A DNA stretch of 21,647 bases from an uncultured Christensenella sp. GTDB taxonomy: Bacteria; Bacillota; Clostridia; Christensenellales; Pumilibacteraceae. Positions within the stretch are counted from its first letter, which is position 1, and every line of letters begins with the position of its first letter. The notes below the pieces were generated by a model, which did no database searches, was not told the DNA's origin, and worked only from the letters and a program-made list of their open reading frames with translations. The position numbers were made by a program, and so were the translations under genes. Location of the stretch: assembly GCA_910585055.1 (NCBI GenBank), contig CAJUBY010000025.1, positions 1 to 21,647 of the forward strand, given 5' to 3'. Of this stretch, positions 7,090 through 14,903 are shown piece after piece.

Positions 7090-7235
7090 GATCCGGACAT
7101 ACAAATAATTTTCGTGATTTTCGACCGAAAATATCTTTGTTTGGACATACGGTTTTCACGCTGTTATCAATATTATATATTAAAATCAATAACGTAAAGA
7201 GTTACTCTTTGCAATCTTTTTCTTCCTTTGGTAAG

Positions 7236-7275
7236 GCACCGTATTGTTCCCCCTTTCAATACGGTGCTTTATTTT
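7236..7275 (+). terminator. Intrinsic terminator downstream of the queuosine operon
   Basis: An 11-bp perfect stem (GCACCGTATTG / CAATACGGTGC, 10-base loop) is followed by TTTATTTT. It sits 147 bases after the transporter stop. The gap before it also holds a small hairpin (AAAGAG-TTA-CTCTTT, 7196-7210) and AT-rich sequence, so a short separate transcript ending here is possible. Confidence 0.85.
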
Positions 7276-7327
7276 GCGGTAAATCTGTTTTTAAGAAAAT
7301 ATTATATATTTCAAGTGCGTATAAGCG

Positions 7328-8089
7328 TCAGATATTGTACGTTGCGCGCAATGCGGATAATTTTAATCGCCATGGCAGTATTTTGTACAGCCACAGCATA
7401 AATTTGTTTTTTGCTCCGATAGTCACGACGGGCGGCGGATCTTTTTTACCGACAAGCTGTGCGATCTTCACCGCAACGTCATTTGCGGAATATCCGGTTT
7501 GTTCGGTTTTTATCAGCGCGTCGGACGCCTGTTTGAGCTCTTTGTCATACTCGCCGCAATCGGTATATATCTTGCGTTTAAACGAGAATCGGGTTTGTGT
7601 GCCGCCTATTACGACTGCGGTGCTTTTGATTTGCGGCAGTTCGAGCCGTAGCGCCGTGCACAGCGAAATTATTCCCGATTTGGCTGCCGAGTAAAACGAA
7701 TCGTAGGCGATGGGTGCGACGCCGCCCGACGACCCTAGTATGATTATCTTGGCATTTTCGCTTTCTTTAAGCATGGGTATGGCAAGTTTGCAGCAGTCGA
7801 TGGCGCCCAGTATATTGACGTCGAAGATATATCTGTAATCTCGGTGTTCGACGTATTCTACCGGCGCGGCGAGAGACGCGCCCGCGCAGTAGATAAGAAC
7901 GTCGATCTTGTCGAGAGATCGGAAAGCGCGTTTTAACGAGTTTGGATCGGTAACGTCCGCCTGTATGTTTCTGACGCCGGCGACGGCACACGGAGATCTG
8001 GAAATGTTTACTATGTCGCAGTCCTGCAGATTTTGAATGACGGCGAGACCTATTCCGGACGAACCGCCGACCGTTACGATGTGTTTCAT
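7328..8089 (-). CDS. Short-chain dehydrogenase/reductase (SDR)
   Basis: A 253-residue classical SDR. The cofactor motif is GGSSGIG (residues 8-14), the NNAG-equivalent is YCAG (67-70), and there is an active-site Asn near 92. The catalytic Ser is near 121 (GSSGG), with Tyr133 and Lys137 (YSAAK). ADVTDP at about 44-49 contacts the adenine ring. Length and motif order are normal, so it should be an NAD(P)-dependent oxidoreductase; the substrate cannot be read. The C-terminus (KFMLWLYKILPWRLKL) is amphipathic and could touch the membrane. It has no operon partner and no strong Shine-Dalgarno site. It is convergent with the queuosine operon and divergent from the Wzz-like gene. Confidence 0.88.
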   Translation of the reverse strand: MKHIVTVGGSSGIGLAVIQNLQDCDIVNISRSPCAVAGVRNIQADVTDPNSLKRAFRSLDKIDVLIYCAGASLAAPVEYVEHRDYRYIFDVNILGAIDCCKLAIPMLKESENAKIIILGSSGGVAPIAYDSFYSAAKSGIISLCTALRLELPQIKSTAVVIGGTQTRFSFKRKIYTDCGEYDKELKQASDALIKTEQTGYSANDVAVKIAQLVGKKDPPPVVTIGAKNKFMLWLYKILPWRLKLSALRATYNI

Positions 8090-8145
8090 ATCCGTAGTAT
8101 GTGCGAAATTCGGCAGACTATTTTGAATATTGCCGATTTATTTTG

Positions 8146-8174
8146 TTGATTTTCGGCGTGTATAATGATATACT
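8146..8174 (+). promoter_or_regulatory. Promoter for the Wzz-like/GH13 pair
   Basis: TTGATT at 8146-8151 and TATACT at 8169-8174 with a 17-base spacer. A second TATAAT at 8161-8166 lacks a good -35. The leader would be about 65 bases long. Confidence 0.55.
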
Positions 8175-8245
8175 AATATCAATGAAATACGCATATTCGT
8201 ATAACACCAGATATTATCATATATAATAACTACCGAGGAGAAACC

Positions 8246-9718
8246 ATGGAAAACTCTTACGTATACGAAGAAGAACAGTACGAAGAAGGGATCACCTTTA
8301 AAAAAATAGGGTATTTTTTTAAGAAAGCGTGGATAAGAATGATTATTTACGCGGTGATCGCAGCATTGTTGGCAACAGCAATAGCCGCTCCGATAAAGGT
8401 CTATTACAGATCGGAGCCGGTCGCGGAAACGTCGGTCGAATTTATTTATGACGGTATAGAAAAGGGTTTGGCACCCAACGGCGCTATCTTCAATTCCGAC
8501 AATATAATATCGACTACAGTGCTGTCTAAAGCGGTGGAAGAAGCAAAGCTCGGCGGAGTTATAAAAGACATTACGTCGCTTCGGGATAGGATGCGCGTGG
8601 AAGGCGTACCTACCGACGAATATCAAAAACTTGTCGAGGCAGCGGCGAACGGCGATAAATCGGCTCAGGAAAAATTGCGCAAATACACGATGTATCCGAC
8701 GCGATTCGATATCGTCATTTCCGATCCGGAACAGTTGGGTCTGTCGGACGATCAAGCAGTATTGCTTTTAAACAAGGTAGTAACGGAATATTACGGCGAT
8801 TTCAAACAGCGGTATGCCGTAACGGAGATGTTCGCTAACGATATGTACGATTTTTCCCAAAACGCAACAGTCGAGTTTACGGACGCTTACGATCTTTATA
8901 TCGCATCGCTCGAAACGGTAAAAGACTATCTGCAGCGGCTGTCGCAGGGTAATGCGGCGTTCGTATCTACAGAAAACAGCACATCGTTCGCACAGCTTTT
9001 GAACGATCTTAATATTTTGATAAAGAACTATGATCTTTTTAATGCGTCCGTGCTGTCCGGCAACATTTGGCGCAACAAGACAGCGGCAAAGAACTCATTG
9101 ACCGCAAGCAGTACCGATATCGACAACAAGCGTACGGCGCTTCAGGAATATATTACGGAGCTTAAAGACCAGATATCCAATATAAAACCGACGACCGTTA
9201 CAACCGTAGATTCCAACGGTCAGGCAACTACGATAACATCGTATCCCGAAGAGTATTACACTTATCAGAAACTGCTCAACGAGTCGAATTTGCAAGTGCT
9301 GGAGTATAACACGCAAAAGAAAAATATAGAAACCAGACTGAAAGCGCTCGAAGATACCGCGCCGACCGATCAGGCGTCGATAGACCGCGCACAGACCGAG
9401 CTTAAATCACTGGAGCAGTATACGGTGGATTTTATTGATAAAGTAAATTCCACTATAGAAGATTATTATAACGCCGCGTTCATATCGTCGTCGGTACGTC
9501 AGGTTCGCCCACCCGTAGTTACACGCCGCAGCCTCGATTTTAACTTGCTACTTGTTTATGCTGTTGCGCTGATCGCGGCGATGCTGATCGCAGGCATTGT
9601 GACTGGCGTAAAGATCTCCAAGGCGAACAACGTCAAAAAGACATGCGCCGCCTCGGAAGAGACAACCGCCATCGTCGATACGGATAACGAAAATAAAGAA
9701 AAGAACGTTAAAGAATAA
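8246..9718 (+). CDS. Wzz-like membrane protein with long periplasm/exterior coiled coil
   Basis: A 490-residue protein with an acidic N-terminus, a first membrane helix at about residues 32-54, a large external region with helical, coiled-coil-prone stretches (about 190-330 and 340-415), and a second helix at about 432-455 followed by a charged tail. This two-helix hairpin layout is that of polysaccharide co-polymerases (Wzz/CapA family), which set polysaccharide chain length. The proline-containing segment before the second helix (VRPPVVTRR) fits the family. No glycosyltransferase, flippase, polymerase or tyrosine kinase gene is nearby, which is odd for that role. Strong Shine-Dalgarno (GAGGAG) before ATG 8246. 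The GH13 gene follows after 47 bases. Confidence 0.75.
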   Translation: MENSYVYEEEQYEEGITFKKIGYFFKKAWIRMIIYAVIAALLATAIAAPIKVYYRSEPVAETSVEFIYDGIEKGLAPNGAIFNSDNIISTTVLSKAVEEAKLGGVIKDITSLRDRMRVEGVPTDEYQKLVEAAANGDKSAQEKLRKYTMYPTRFDIVISDPEQLGLSDDQAVLLLNKVVTEYYGDFKQRYAVTEMFANDMYDFSQNATVEFTDAYDLYIASLETVKDYLQRLSQGNAAFVSTENSTSFAQLLNDLNILIKNYDLFNASVLSGNIWRNKTAAKNSLTASSTDIDNKRTALQEYITELKDQISNIKPTTVTTVDSNGQATTITSYPEEYYTYQKLLNESNLQVLEYNTQKKNIETRLKALEDTAPTDQASIDRAQTELKSLEQYTVDFIDKVNSTIEDYYNAAFISSSVRQVRPPVVTRRSLDFNLLLVYAVALIAAMLIAGIVTGVKISKANNVKKTCAASEETTAIVDTDNENKEKNVKE

Positions 9719-9765
9719 AATAGATCGGAACTCGGTGGATTTCCGATATACAAGGAGCTGTGAAT

Positions 9766-11298
9766 ATGAGCGTTTGGCTTAAATCGGCGGTGTTTTATGA
9801 AATATACCCCAATTCTTTTATGGATTCCGACGGCGACGGTTACGGTGATTTTAAAGGCATAACGTCCAGGCTCGATCATATTAAATCGTTGGGCGCCAAC
9901 GCTATTTGGCTCAATCCGCATTACAGATCCCCTTTTATGGACGGCGGATACGATATAAGCGATTATTTTAAGGTGTCCGAACGTTTCGGTACGGAAGCCG
10001 ATTTCGACGAGTTTATAAACACGGCGCACGCAAAGGGCATAAAGGTCATTCTCGATCTTGTTCCGGGGCACACGTCCGAGCAAAATCCGGATTTTTTAAG
10101 GAGCGCCGAAAATACACGAAACGATATGTACGATCGCTTTATATGGACCAACGGCGAGTGGGATTTTCCGCAGGGTTACCGTGCGGTAGCAGGCAGGCAT
10201 AACAGAAAGGGTAATTATATAGTCAATTTCTTTTCGACTCAACCTGCGCTCAATTACGGATTCAACGAGGTGACCGATCCGTCTTGGCAGATGTCGTACA
10301 AGTCGGAGTCGGCGCTTAAAACGCGCGAATGGTTAAAATCGGTCATGCGGTTTTGGCTGGACCGCGGCGCGGACGGATTCCGCGTGGATATGGCGGATTC
10401 GCTCGTCAAAAACGACGGTGACCGCGACGAAAAACCGGCTACAAGCGAGATCTGGCGCGATATACGTAAAATGCTCGACGAAGAGTATCCCGACGCTGTA
10501 ATCGTATCCGAATGGTCGAGTCCGCAGTCGATCCGCGCAGGGTTCCACGCCGATTTTATGCTCGATCATCACGGTAATCCGTATAATTTGCTGGTAAGGG
10601 CGGAAGAGTGCGGCAAGCATAGTTATTTCGATAAAAACGGCGGCGGCGATGCGGCGGCGATAGCCGACGGATTTACGAAATGGTATGACGCCGTAAAAAA
10701 CAACGGATATATAGCTCTTATATCCTGTAATCACGATACGCCGAGGCTTGCGCCTTATTATACAGAGGATCAGCTCAAGCTTATATATACAACATTGTTT
10801 ACTCTGCCGGGAGTGCCGTTTGTGTATTACGGCGACGAAATAGGCATGAAGTATGTAAAAGATATGCCGTCCGTCGAATGCGGCTTTGCCCGAACGGGCA
10901 CGCGCACGCCCATGCAGTGGAATACCGATAAAAATGCGGGATTTTCGTCCGCCGATACGACGTTTTTGCCTGCGGATGTCGATAAACGCATAAATGTAGC
11001 GGCTCAGGAAAAAGACAAAAAATCGCTGCTCAACTTTTTACGCGGATTTTTCCAATTCCGCAGATCGCGTAAAGAATTTACGGATACGGATCTCGAATTT
11101 TTGTACGCCAAGGGATCGGAACCGCTCGTCTACAGGCGCGGCGGTCTTACCGTAGCGGTAAATCCGCTGGCCGTTAAGCAGACCGCGCCCGTCGCGTTGC
11201 GTCCCAAAGCAAAGGCTGTATTCGCGGTAGGCAAGGAGGCGAAACCTTCCAAGGACGGAATTGTCGTTCCGCCCATGTCGCTTACGGTTTTCGAATAA
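9766..11298 (+). CDS. GH13 alpha-glucosidase-type enzyme, cytoplasmic
   Basis: A 510-residue alpha-amylase-superfamily glycoside hydrolase without signal peptide. The (beta/alpha)8 barrel begins at FYEIYPNSFMDSDGDGYGDFKGI. Catalytic residues are the nucleophile D208 (DGFRVDMAD), acid/base E249 (VSEWSSP) and D324 (SCNHDTPR). RTPMQWNTDKNAGFS near residues 375-395 is the segment found in oligo-1,6-glucosidase, alpha-glucosidase and trehalose-6-phosphate hydrolase-like members. A C-terminal beta domain closes the protein. It should cut alpha-glucosides (malto- or isomalto-oligosaccharides) in the cytoplasm; exact specificity is open. ATG 9766 is chosen over GTG 9760 because AAGGAG (9752-9757) is 8 bases from the ATG but only 2 from the GTG. 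A 7-bp hairpin (9724-9747) precedes the Shine-Dalgarno site. Confidence 0.92.
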   Translation: MSVWLKSAVFYEIYPNSFMDSDGDGYGDFKGITSRLDHIKSLGANAIWLNPHYRSPFMDGGYDISDYFKVSERFGTEADFDEFINTAHAKGIKVILDLVPGHTSEQNPDFLRSAENTRNDMYDRFIWTNGEWDFPQGYRAVAGRHNRKGNYIVNFFSTQPALNYGFNEVTDPSWQMSYKSESALKTREWLKSVMRFWLDRGADGFRVDMADSLVKNDGDRDEKPATSEIWRDIRKMLDEEYPDAVIVSEWSSPQSIRAGFHADFMLDHHGNPYNLLVRAEECGKHSYFDKNGGGDAAAIADGFTKWYDAVKNNGYIALISCNHDTPRLAPYYTEDQLKLIYTTLFTLPGVPFVYYGDEIGMKYVKDMPSVECGFARTGTRTPMQWNTDKNAGFSSADTTFLPADVDKRINVAAQEKDKKSLLNFLRGFFQFRRSRKEFTDTDLEFLYAKGSEPLVYRRGGLTVAVNPLAVKQTAPVALRPKAKAVFAVGKEAKPSKDGIVVPPMSLTVFE

Positions 11299-11370
11299 CG
11301 TCGACCGCCGCAGTTTGCCGTTGTGCGTTTATCGCGTCCGAAACAAATGTAAAGACGGGTATAATTTTAC

Positions 11371-11399
11371 TTGACATAAGTATCGTTACGTAATATAAT
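11371..11399 (+). promoter_or_regulatory. Consensus promoter of the thiamine transporter gene
   Basis: TTGACA at 11371-11376 and TATAAT at 11394-11399 with a 17-base spacer. It is placed so that the TPP aptamer lies at the start of the transcript. Confidence 0.9.
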
Positions 11400-11410
11400 A
11401 AACTTATTGA

Positions 11411-11495
11411 TGCAGGGGCGCGGCAATAGACCGCTGAGATGTTGCATGTGTGCACGGTCCCTTCGAACCTGTGAGTTAGCACTCGCGTAGGGAGC
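11411..11495 (+). promoter_or_regulatory. TPP riboswitch (THI element)
   Basis: The conserved core blocks appear in order: AGGGGCGC (11414-11421), CTGAGAT (11434-11440), CCCTTCGAACCTG (11459-11471), TTAGC, and CGCGTAGGGA (11484-11493). These are the pyrimidine- and pyrophosphate-binding parts of the thi-box aptamer. The downstream gene is a ThiT-type thiamine transporter, as expected. Confidence 0.95.
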
Positions 11496-11516
11496 CGTCG
11501 GTCATTTCGGGTTTTT

Positions 11517-11554
11517 ATGCGTTTGAACTGATAGGTTCGGACGCATTTTAGTTT
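11517..11554 (+). terminator. TPP-controlled intrinsic terminator
   Basis: A 12-bp stem (ATGCGTTTGAAC / GTTCGGACGCAT, two G-T pairs, 6-base loop) followed by TTTAGTTT lies between aptamer and gene. Thiamine pyrophosphate would be expected to promote termination here. Confidence 0.88.
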
Positions 11555-11594
11555 GCGGTTATTTGCCGTTGATATATGACTCGGGAGGACGTGT

Positions 11595-12887
11595 ATGTTA
11601 GAAAACATCGAAAACTACTTTGCCAATTTCGCGGACGCGACAACAACCTGCCGTACAGTCGCTTTGTGGATAACCATGGCGCTGGTTCTGGCTTTTACGG
11701 TCTCAAAACTGTACATAGCCGCCGTCGGAAAATATTCCGAAAAATACGACACATCGGCGTTGTCCGGAGCGACGCGGATTTTGAACGGCGCCTGGATAAT
11801 AATATCGCTTATAGCGGCTGCCGGGATCACTGCGGCGTTTACCGGGTGTTACTTCTACGATGTTGCGAAAGATAAAGACGTACTTGTGCCCATATTGTTT
11901 TATCCGTTGCTGACGGTTATGATAACTGTAGTAGTAGGCGGCGTTACGCTTTTCGTAAAGCCGTGTAAAATATCCAAGATAGTTTGCGCCGCTGTTTGCG
12001 GCAGCGCGTTTATTGCGGCGCTTGTCTGTCTTATTGTGTATTATACCAGCGGCGCCGCGGTGGAAAACAATTACGGAACGGATGTTTCGAGCAATATAGG
12101 GTTATATTTGACAGCTGCGATAATTGCTGTCGGTATCGGCGTGCTTGCATACTTTTCGGACAGGCAACCGACGCCGCTCGATACGAAAACGATAACTTTC
12201 GGCGCCGTTTGCGTCGCGCTGTCTTTTGCGCTGTCGTACGTTAGGCTGTTTAAGATGCCTATGGGCGGAAGTATAACGTTTGCGTCAATGCTGCCGATAA
12301 TGCTGTTCGCGTTTATGTTCGGCAGCCGTAAGGGCGTTTTCGTCGGCGCGGTTTACGGAATAATGCAAGCTGTGCAAGATCCGTGGATAATACATCCTGC
12401 GCAATTTGTACTTGATTATTTGGCGGCTTTCGCATCGGTCGGGCTTGTCGGCAGTATACGCGGATTTGGGATGTTTAAAGGCAATATGCGCGCCCAGTTC
12501 GCATTGGGCGCATCGGTCGCATGTCTGTTCAGATTTTTAAACCATTATTTTGCAGGCGTATTTGCTTTCGGCGTGTATGCCGAAGGTTACGCATCGGAAT
12601 ACGGTATTCCTATGCTTGCCAACGAGTATTTTTATTCGTTCGTATATCAGAGCATGTATCTGCTTCCGGAGCTTGCTATAGTGATCGCGGTCGGAATGCT
12701 CGTAATGGCGTCATCCAACTTCCGTAAACAGATACAGTTTTACGCGAGGATAAAAGAACCGATCCGTACGGCGGCAGGAGCGGTTTCGTCCGAGAATACC
12801 GTATCCGTAACGGCAGATGACGGCGGCTCCGGCGCTGCCGAGTACGAAACTGGGTCCGAAAGCTCGGGATCCGATAACTTTCGGTGA
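11595..12887 (+). CDS. thiT: ThiT-type thiamine transporter with extra N-terminal membrane domain
   Basis: A 430-residue membrane protein. Residues about 198-376 are a ThiT (YuaJ) domain, the thiamine-binding S component of an energy-coupling-factor transporter. The signature GVFVGAVYGIMQAVQDPWIIHPAQFVLDYLAAF is at 247-279, and a later conserved NHYFAGVFAFGVYA is at 316-329. Ordinary ThiT proteins are about 180-200 residues. Here an N-terminal block of about 190 residues adds five predicted membrane helices (about 21-44, 62-88, 95-120, 128-150, 167-188), and a 50-residue Ser/Gly/Glu-rich tail is added at the C-terminus. The ECF module genes are not in the window. GGAGG lies 6 bases before the ATG. 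The TPP riboswitch confirms the substrate. Confidence 0.93.
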   Translation: MLENIENYFANFADATTTCRTVALWITMALVLAFTVSKLYIAAVGKYSEKYDTSALSGATRILNGAWIIISLIAAAGITAAFTGCYFYDVAKDKDVLVPILFYPLLTVMITVVVGGVTLFVKPCKISKIVCAAVCGSAFIAALVCLIVYYTSGAAVENNYGTDVSSNIGLYLTAAIIAVGIGVLAYFSDRQPTPLDTKTITFGAVCVALSFALSYVRLFKMPMGGSITFASMLPIMLFAFMFGSRKGVFVGAVYGIMQAVQDPWIIHPAQFVLDYLAAFASVGLVGSIRGFGMFKGNMRAQFALGASVACLFRFLNHYFAGVFAFGVYAEGYASEYGIPMLANEYFYSFVYQSMYLLPELAIVIAVGMLVMASSNFRKQIQFYARIKEPIRTAAGAVSSENTVSVTADDGGSGAAEYETGSESSGSDNFR

Positions 12888-12912
12888 TATACCGTAAGCT
12901 GCGGCGGAAAAC

Positions 12913-12941
12913 TTGTTTTTAATACGCGATAATGTTATAAT
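12913..12941 (+). promoter_or_regulatory. Promoter-like sequence driving the first 61-nt repeat
   Basis: TTGTTT at 12913-12918 and an extended -10, TGTTATAAT with TATAAT at 12936-12941, are spaced by 17 bases. The -10 lies inside repeat copy 1. In copy 2 the same TGTTATAAT occurs, but the nearest -35-like TTGCCT has only a 15-base spacer. Confidence 0.5.
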
Positions 12942-12990
12942 ACAAGTGAAAAAACTTGCTTGCAATGATTTTTTCGCGCCGTATTTCAAC
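12930..12990 (+). repeat. 61-nt intergenic repeat, copy 1
   Basis: This unit recurs 131 bases downstream with only 4 differences in 61. It holds the TGTTATAAT promoter-like element, a small hairpin (CAAGT / ACTTG around GAAAAA, 12943-12958) and a GCAATG-T-run block. It lies in the 365-base gene-free stretch between the thiamine transporter and the HAD gene. No reading frame in it looks coding. Confidence 0.9.
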
Positions 12991-12997
12991 ACGACTG

Positions 12998-13054
12998 CGT
13001 GTTTTCGTGAGAAAACACGGGCGGCGAAAGCCGCAATGCAAAGGCTTGCCTTTG
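12998..13054. other. Cluster of three hairpins between the two repeat copies
   Basis: Three stems follow one another: a perfect 9-bp stem CGTGTTTTC / GAAAACACG with loop GTGA (12998-13019), a 5-bp GCGGC / GCCGC stem capped by a GAAA tetraloop (13021-13034), and a 7-bp CAAAGGC / GCCTTTG stem with a 2-base loop (13039-13054). This density suggests a structured RNA or a palindromic mobile remnant. Confidence 0.7.
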
Positions 13055-13060
13055 ACGCAG

Positions 13061-13121
13061 TAATGTTATAATACAAGTGAAAAAACTTGCTTGCAATGTT
13101 TTTTTCACGACGTATTGCAAC
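13061..13121 (+). repeat. 61-nt intergenic repeat, copy 2
   Basis: The second copy of the unit at 12930-12990; the differences lie in the T-run block and just after it. It is followed by a different hairpin, so the head is conserved while the structured tail varies. Confidence 0.9.
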
Positions 13122-13126
13122 GAACG

Positions 13127-13163
13127 GCTGTTATTCGCGTTTAGCGAATAAAGTAGCGACAGC
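13127..13163. other. Nested hairpin after repeat copy 2
   Basis: An inner 6-bp stem ATTCGC / GCGAAT with loop GTTTA (13133-13149) is enclosed by GCTGT (13127-13131) and ACAGC (13159-13163). It occupies the position that the first long hairpin takes after copy 1. Confidence 0.6.
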
Positions 13164-13252
13164 ATCACAAATTTTTGTAAGCCGTTAAATATTGTAATAC
13201 CGATACGGCGGCAGTGAGGCGCAAAAACGCTTTGCCGTAACAGGTAAAGGAA

Positions 13253-13888
13253 ATGGACGTATTAAAAAACATCAAGGGCGCTATATTCGATCTTGACGGC
13301 ACATTGCTGGATTCGCTGTGGATATGGAAAGATATCGATAGGCGGTTTTTGGCAAAGCGCGGTATCGAAGTTCCGCCCGATTACATGCGCGACATCGGCA
13401 CGATGGAATACCGTCAAGCGGCTTTGTACACCGTAAAGCGGTTCGGGCTGGACGAAACGCCTGAAGCGCTTATGGACGAATGGTCGGAAATGTCGGTCCG
13501 TGCGTATGCATCGGAACTCAAGCTTAAACCCAAAGTCCGCGAATTTTTATCCGGATTGAGATCGCGCGGAGTCAAACTCGCCGTTGCGACTTCCGCTACG
13601 CGAGAAATGTGTGTCCCGGCGCTTAAAAATAACGGGGTATATGAGCTGTTCGAAAACGTATCGACAACGTTTGAAATAGGCAAGGGCAAAGACTTCCCCG
13701 ACGTATATCTTGCGGCGGCGGAAAAATTGGGATTACAGCCGAGCGAATGTGCGGTGTTCGAAGATTCTTTGAGGGCGCTCGAAACGGCAAAAAAAGCCGG
13801 TTTTGTTACGGTGGGCGTGTTCGATAAATTTTCGGAAGGCGAAGCGGAAACCGTCAAAGCGAGATCCGATATGTTTGTTGTGTTTTGA
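13253..13888 (+). CDS. HAD-family hydrolase, beta-phosphoglucomutase-like
   Basis: A 211-residue HAD superfamily protein of subfamily I type. The nucleophile D13 and acid/base D15 lie in FDLDGTLLDS. A helical cap covers about residues 20-85. Motif II is in AVATSATREM, motif III Lys is in GKGKDFPD, and motif IV is in FEDSLRALETAKKAG. The family includes beta-phosphoglucomutase, phosphoglycolate phosphatase and small sugar-phosphate phosphatases; specificity is unclear. AAAGGA lies very close to the ATG, while an AGG 8 bases upstream is better spaced. It ends 10 bases from the convergent AraC gene with no visible terminator between. Confidence 0.9.
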   Translation: MDVLKNIKGAIFDLDGTLLDSLWIWKDIDRRFLAKRGIEVPPDYMRDIGTMEYRQAALYTVKRFGLDETPEALMDEWSEMSVRAYASELKLKPKVREFLSGLRSRGVKLAVATSATREMCVPALKNNGVYELFENVSTTFEIGKGKDFPDVYLAAAEKLGLQPSECAVFEDSLRALETAKKAGFVTVGVFDKFSEGEAETVKARSDMFVVF

Positions 13889-13898
13889 CGGAGCTGCG

Positions 13899-14789
13899 CT
13901 ACTGATTTTCGGGTATATCGAATGTGCGGCGGACGGAAAGTCTGTCGCGCATTTTTTTACGGTATGCGAGCGGCGTAAGATCTCCGAATTTGGAAAACAG
14001 CGATATAAGTCCTTTGGAATCGGCGTACCCGACTTTTTGCGCTATTTCGGATACGGACATGTCGGTGTCGGTCAAAAAGCGGCATGCAAACCCGTATTTT
14101 TGTTTGAGAATGTAATTGCGCAGCGATTCGCCGACGTACCGTTTAAATAACCGTTCGAGATATATTTGATTGAACCCGAATTGCCGTGCGACCTCTGTCG
14201 GCGACGGAACGGGACAAGTATACAAAATATAGCACATTATTTTATCGATAAACTTCGGATATTTGGTTTGCGCTTCGTTTTCGCGCATGCGCAGTATTTC
14301 GGTCAAAAGGTAGTATATTATCCTCGATTGGTCGTAAAAGCCTTTTTCGGATTCTACGGCTTGTTTAAACCGTATAAAGCTTTCGGAAATAGTTTCGTTG
14401 GGAACGTCATGCAGAACATAACCTCCTTTTTCGAGATAAGCATTGTAAATGTCTTCGGTTTGCGCTCCCAGCACATGGAAATAAACGATCTCGGTGCCGT
14501 CGTCGACCGCTGACAGCACGGAGTGCTTTATCAGATGCAGGAAAGTAAGATCGCCCTGTTTAAGCTCTGTTTCGATTCCTTCCACGGTCAGTCGGACACT
14601 GCCTTTTACGATATAGTTTATCATGTAAATATTGATATCTTTCCGGTCCATAGTATAATCGGACCGAAGTGTTTCGTGTCCGGCAGACGTTGCGTAGTAT
14701 AAAAGTTTTTTGTTTTGCGGCGTTGCCAGGTACGGAAGACTGTCGGTTTGATCTCGGTAGATCGAATAACCGTTATTGATAATAGGCAT
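13899..14789 (-). CDS. AraC-family transcription regulator
   Basis: A 296-residue regulator. The N-terminal half (about 20-150) is a cupin-like sensing domain (GSVRLTVEGIETELKQGDLTFLHLI). The C-terminal 100 residues carry two helix-turn-helix units: VPSPTEVARQFGFNQIYLERLFKRYVGESLRNYI and MSVSEIAQKVGYADSKGLISLFSKFGDLTPLAYRKKM. Such proteins usually sense sugars and activate adjacent carbohydrate genes. The true start is the ATG read from 14789, which has GGAG 7 bases upstream; the open frame extends further to 14888, but that part has no family similarity and covers the shared promoter region. It is divergent from the large lipoprotein gene, its most likely target. Confidence 0.9.
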   Translation of the reverse strand: MPIINNGYSIYRDQTDSLPYLATPQNKKLLYYATSAGHETLRSDYTMDRKDINIYMINYIVKGSVRLTVEGIETELKQGDLTFLHLIKHSVLSAVDDGTEIVYFHVLGAQTEDIYNAYLEKGGYVLHDVPNETISESFIRFKQAVESEKGFYDQSRIIYYLLTEILRMRENEAQTKYPKFIDKIMCYILYTCPVPSPTEVARQFGFNQIYLERLFKRYVGESLRNYILKQKYGFACRFLTDTDMSVSEIAQKVGYADSKGLISLFSKFGDLTPLAYRKKMRDRLSVRRTFDIPENQ

Positions 14790-14829
14790 TTTAACTCCGG
14801 TAGGTTTGAAAATGTGAATTTTCGGTTTG

Positions 14830-14847
14830 TTTATTCTATTGAATAAA
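14830..14847. promoter_or_regulatory. Inverted repeat over the -35 box, possible operator
   Basis: TTTATTC-TATT-GAATAAA, a perfect 7-bp inverted repeat overlapping the -35 element of the lipoprotein promoter. AraC proteins more often use direct repeats, so the binding protein is uncertain. Confidence 0.4.
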
Positions 14848-14867
14848 TATTTTATATTAATTATACT
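14839..14867 (+). promoter_or_regulatory. Promoter of the SGNH lipoprotein gene
   Basis: TTGAAT at 14839-14844 and TATACT at 14862-14867 with a 17-base spacer, 36 bases before the ATG at 14904. It lies in the AT-rich divergent region shared with the AraC gene. Confidence 0.65.
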
Positions 14868-14903
14868 TAGTATATATCGCTTTGTCAATACAAGGAGAGG
14901 ATT

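Noticed and set aside
6930..7694. A 254-codon plus-strand open frame crossing the transporter end, an intergenic terminator and the SDR gene
   Set aside because: It overlaps two well-supported genes and runs through a strong terminator hairpin; the translation shows no domain.
12930..13121. CRISPR array
   Set aside because: Only two units, 61 nt long, with a 70-nt interval that is itself full of hairpins; no cas genes in the window.
14790..14888. 33-residue N-terminal extension of the AraC regulator
   Set aside because: It covers the divergent promoter region; a good ribosome site precedes the ATG read from 14789.
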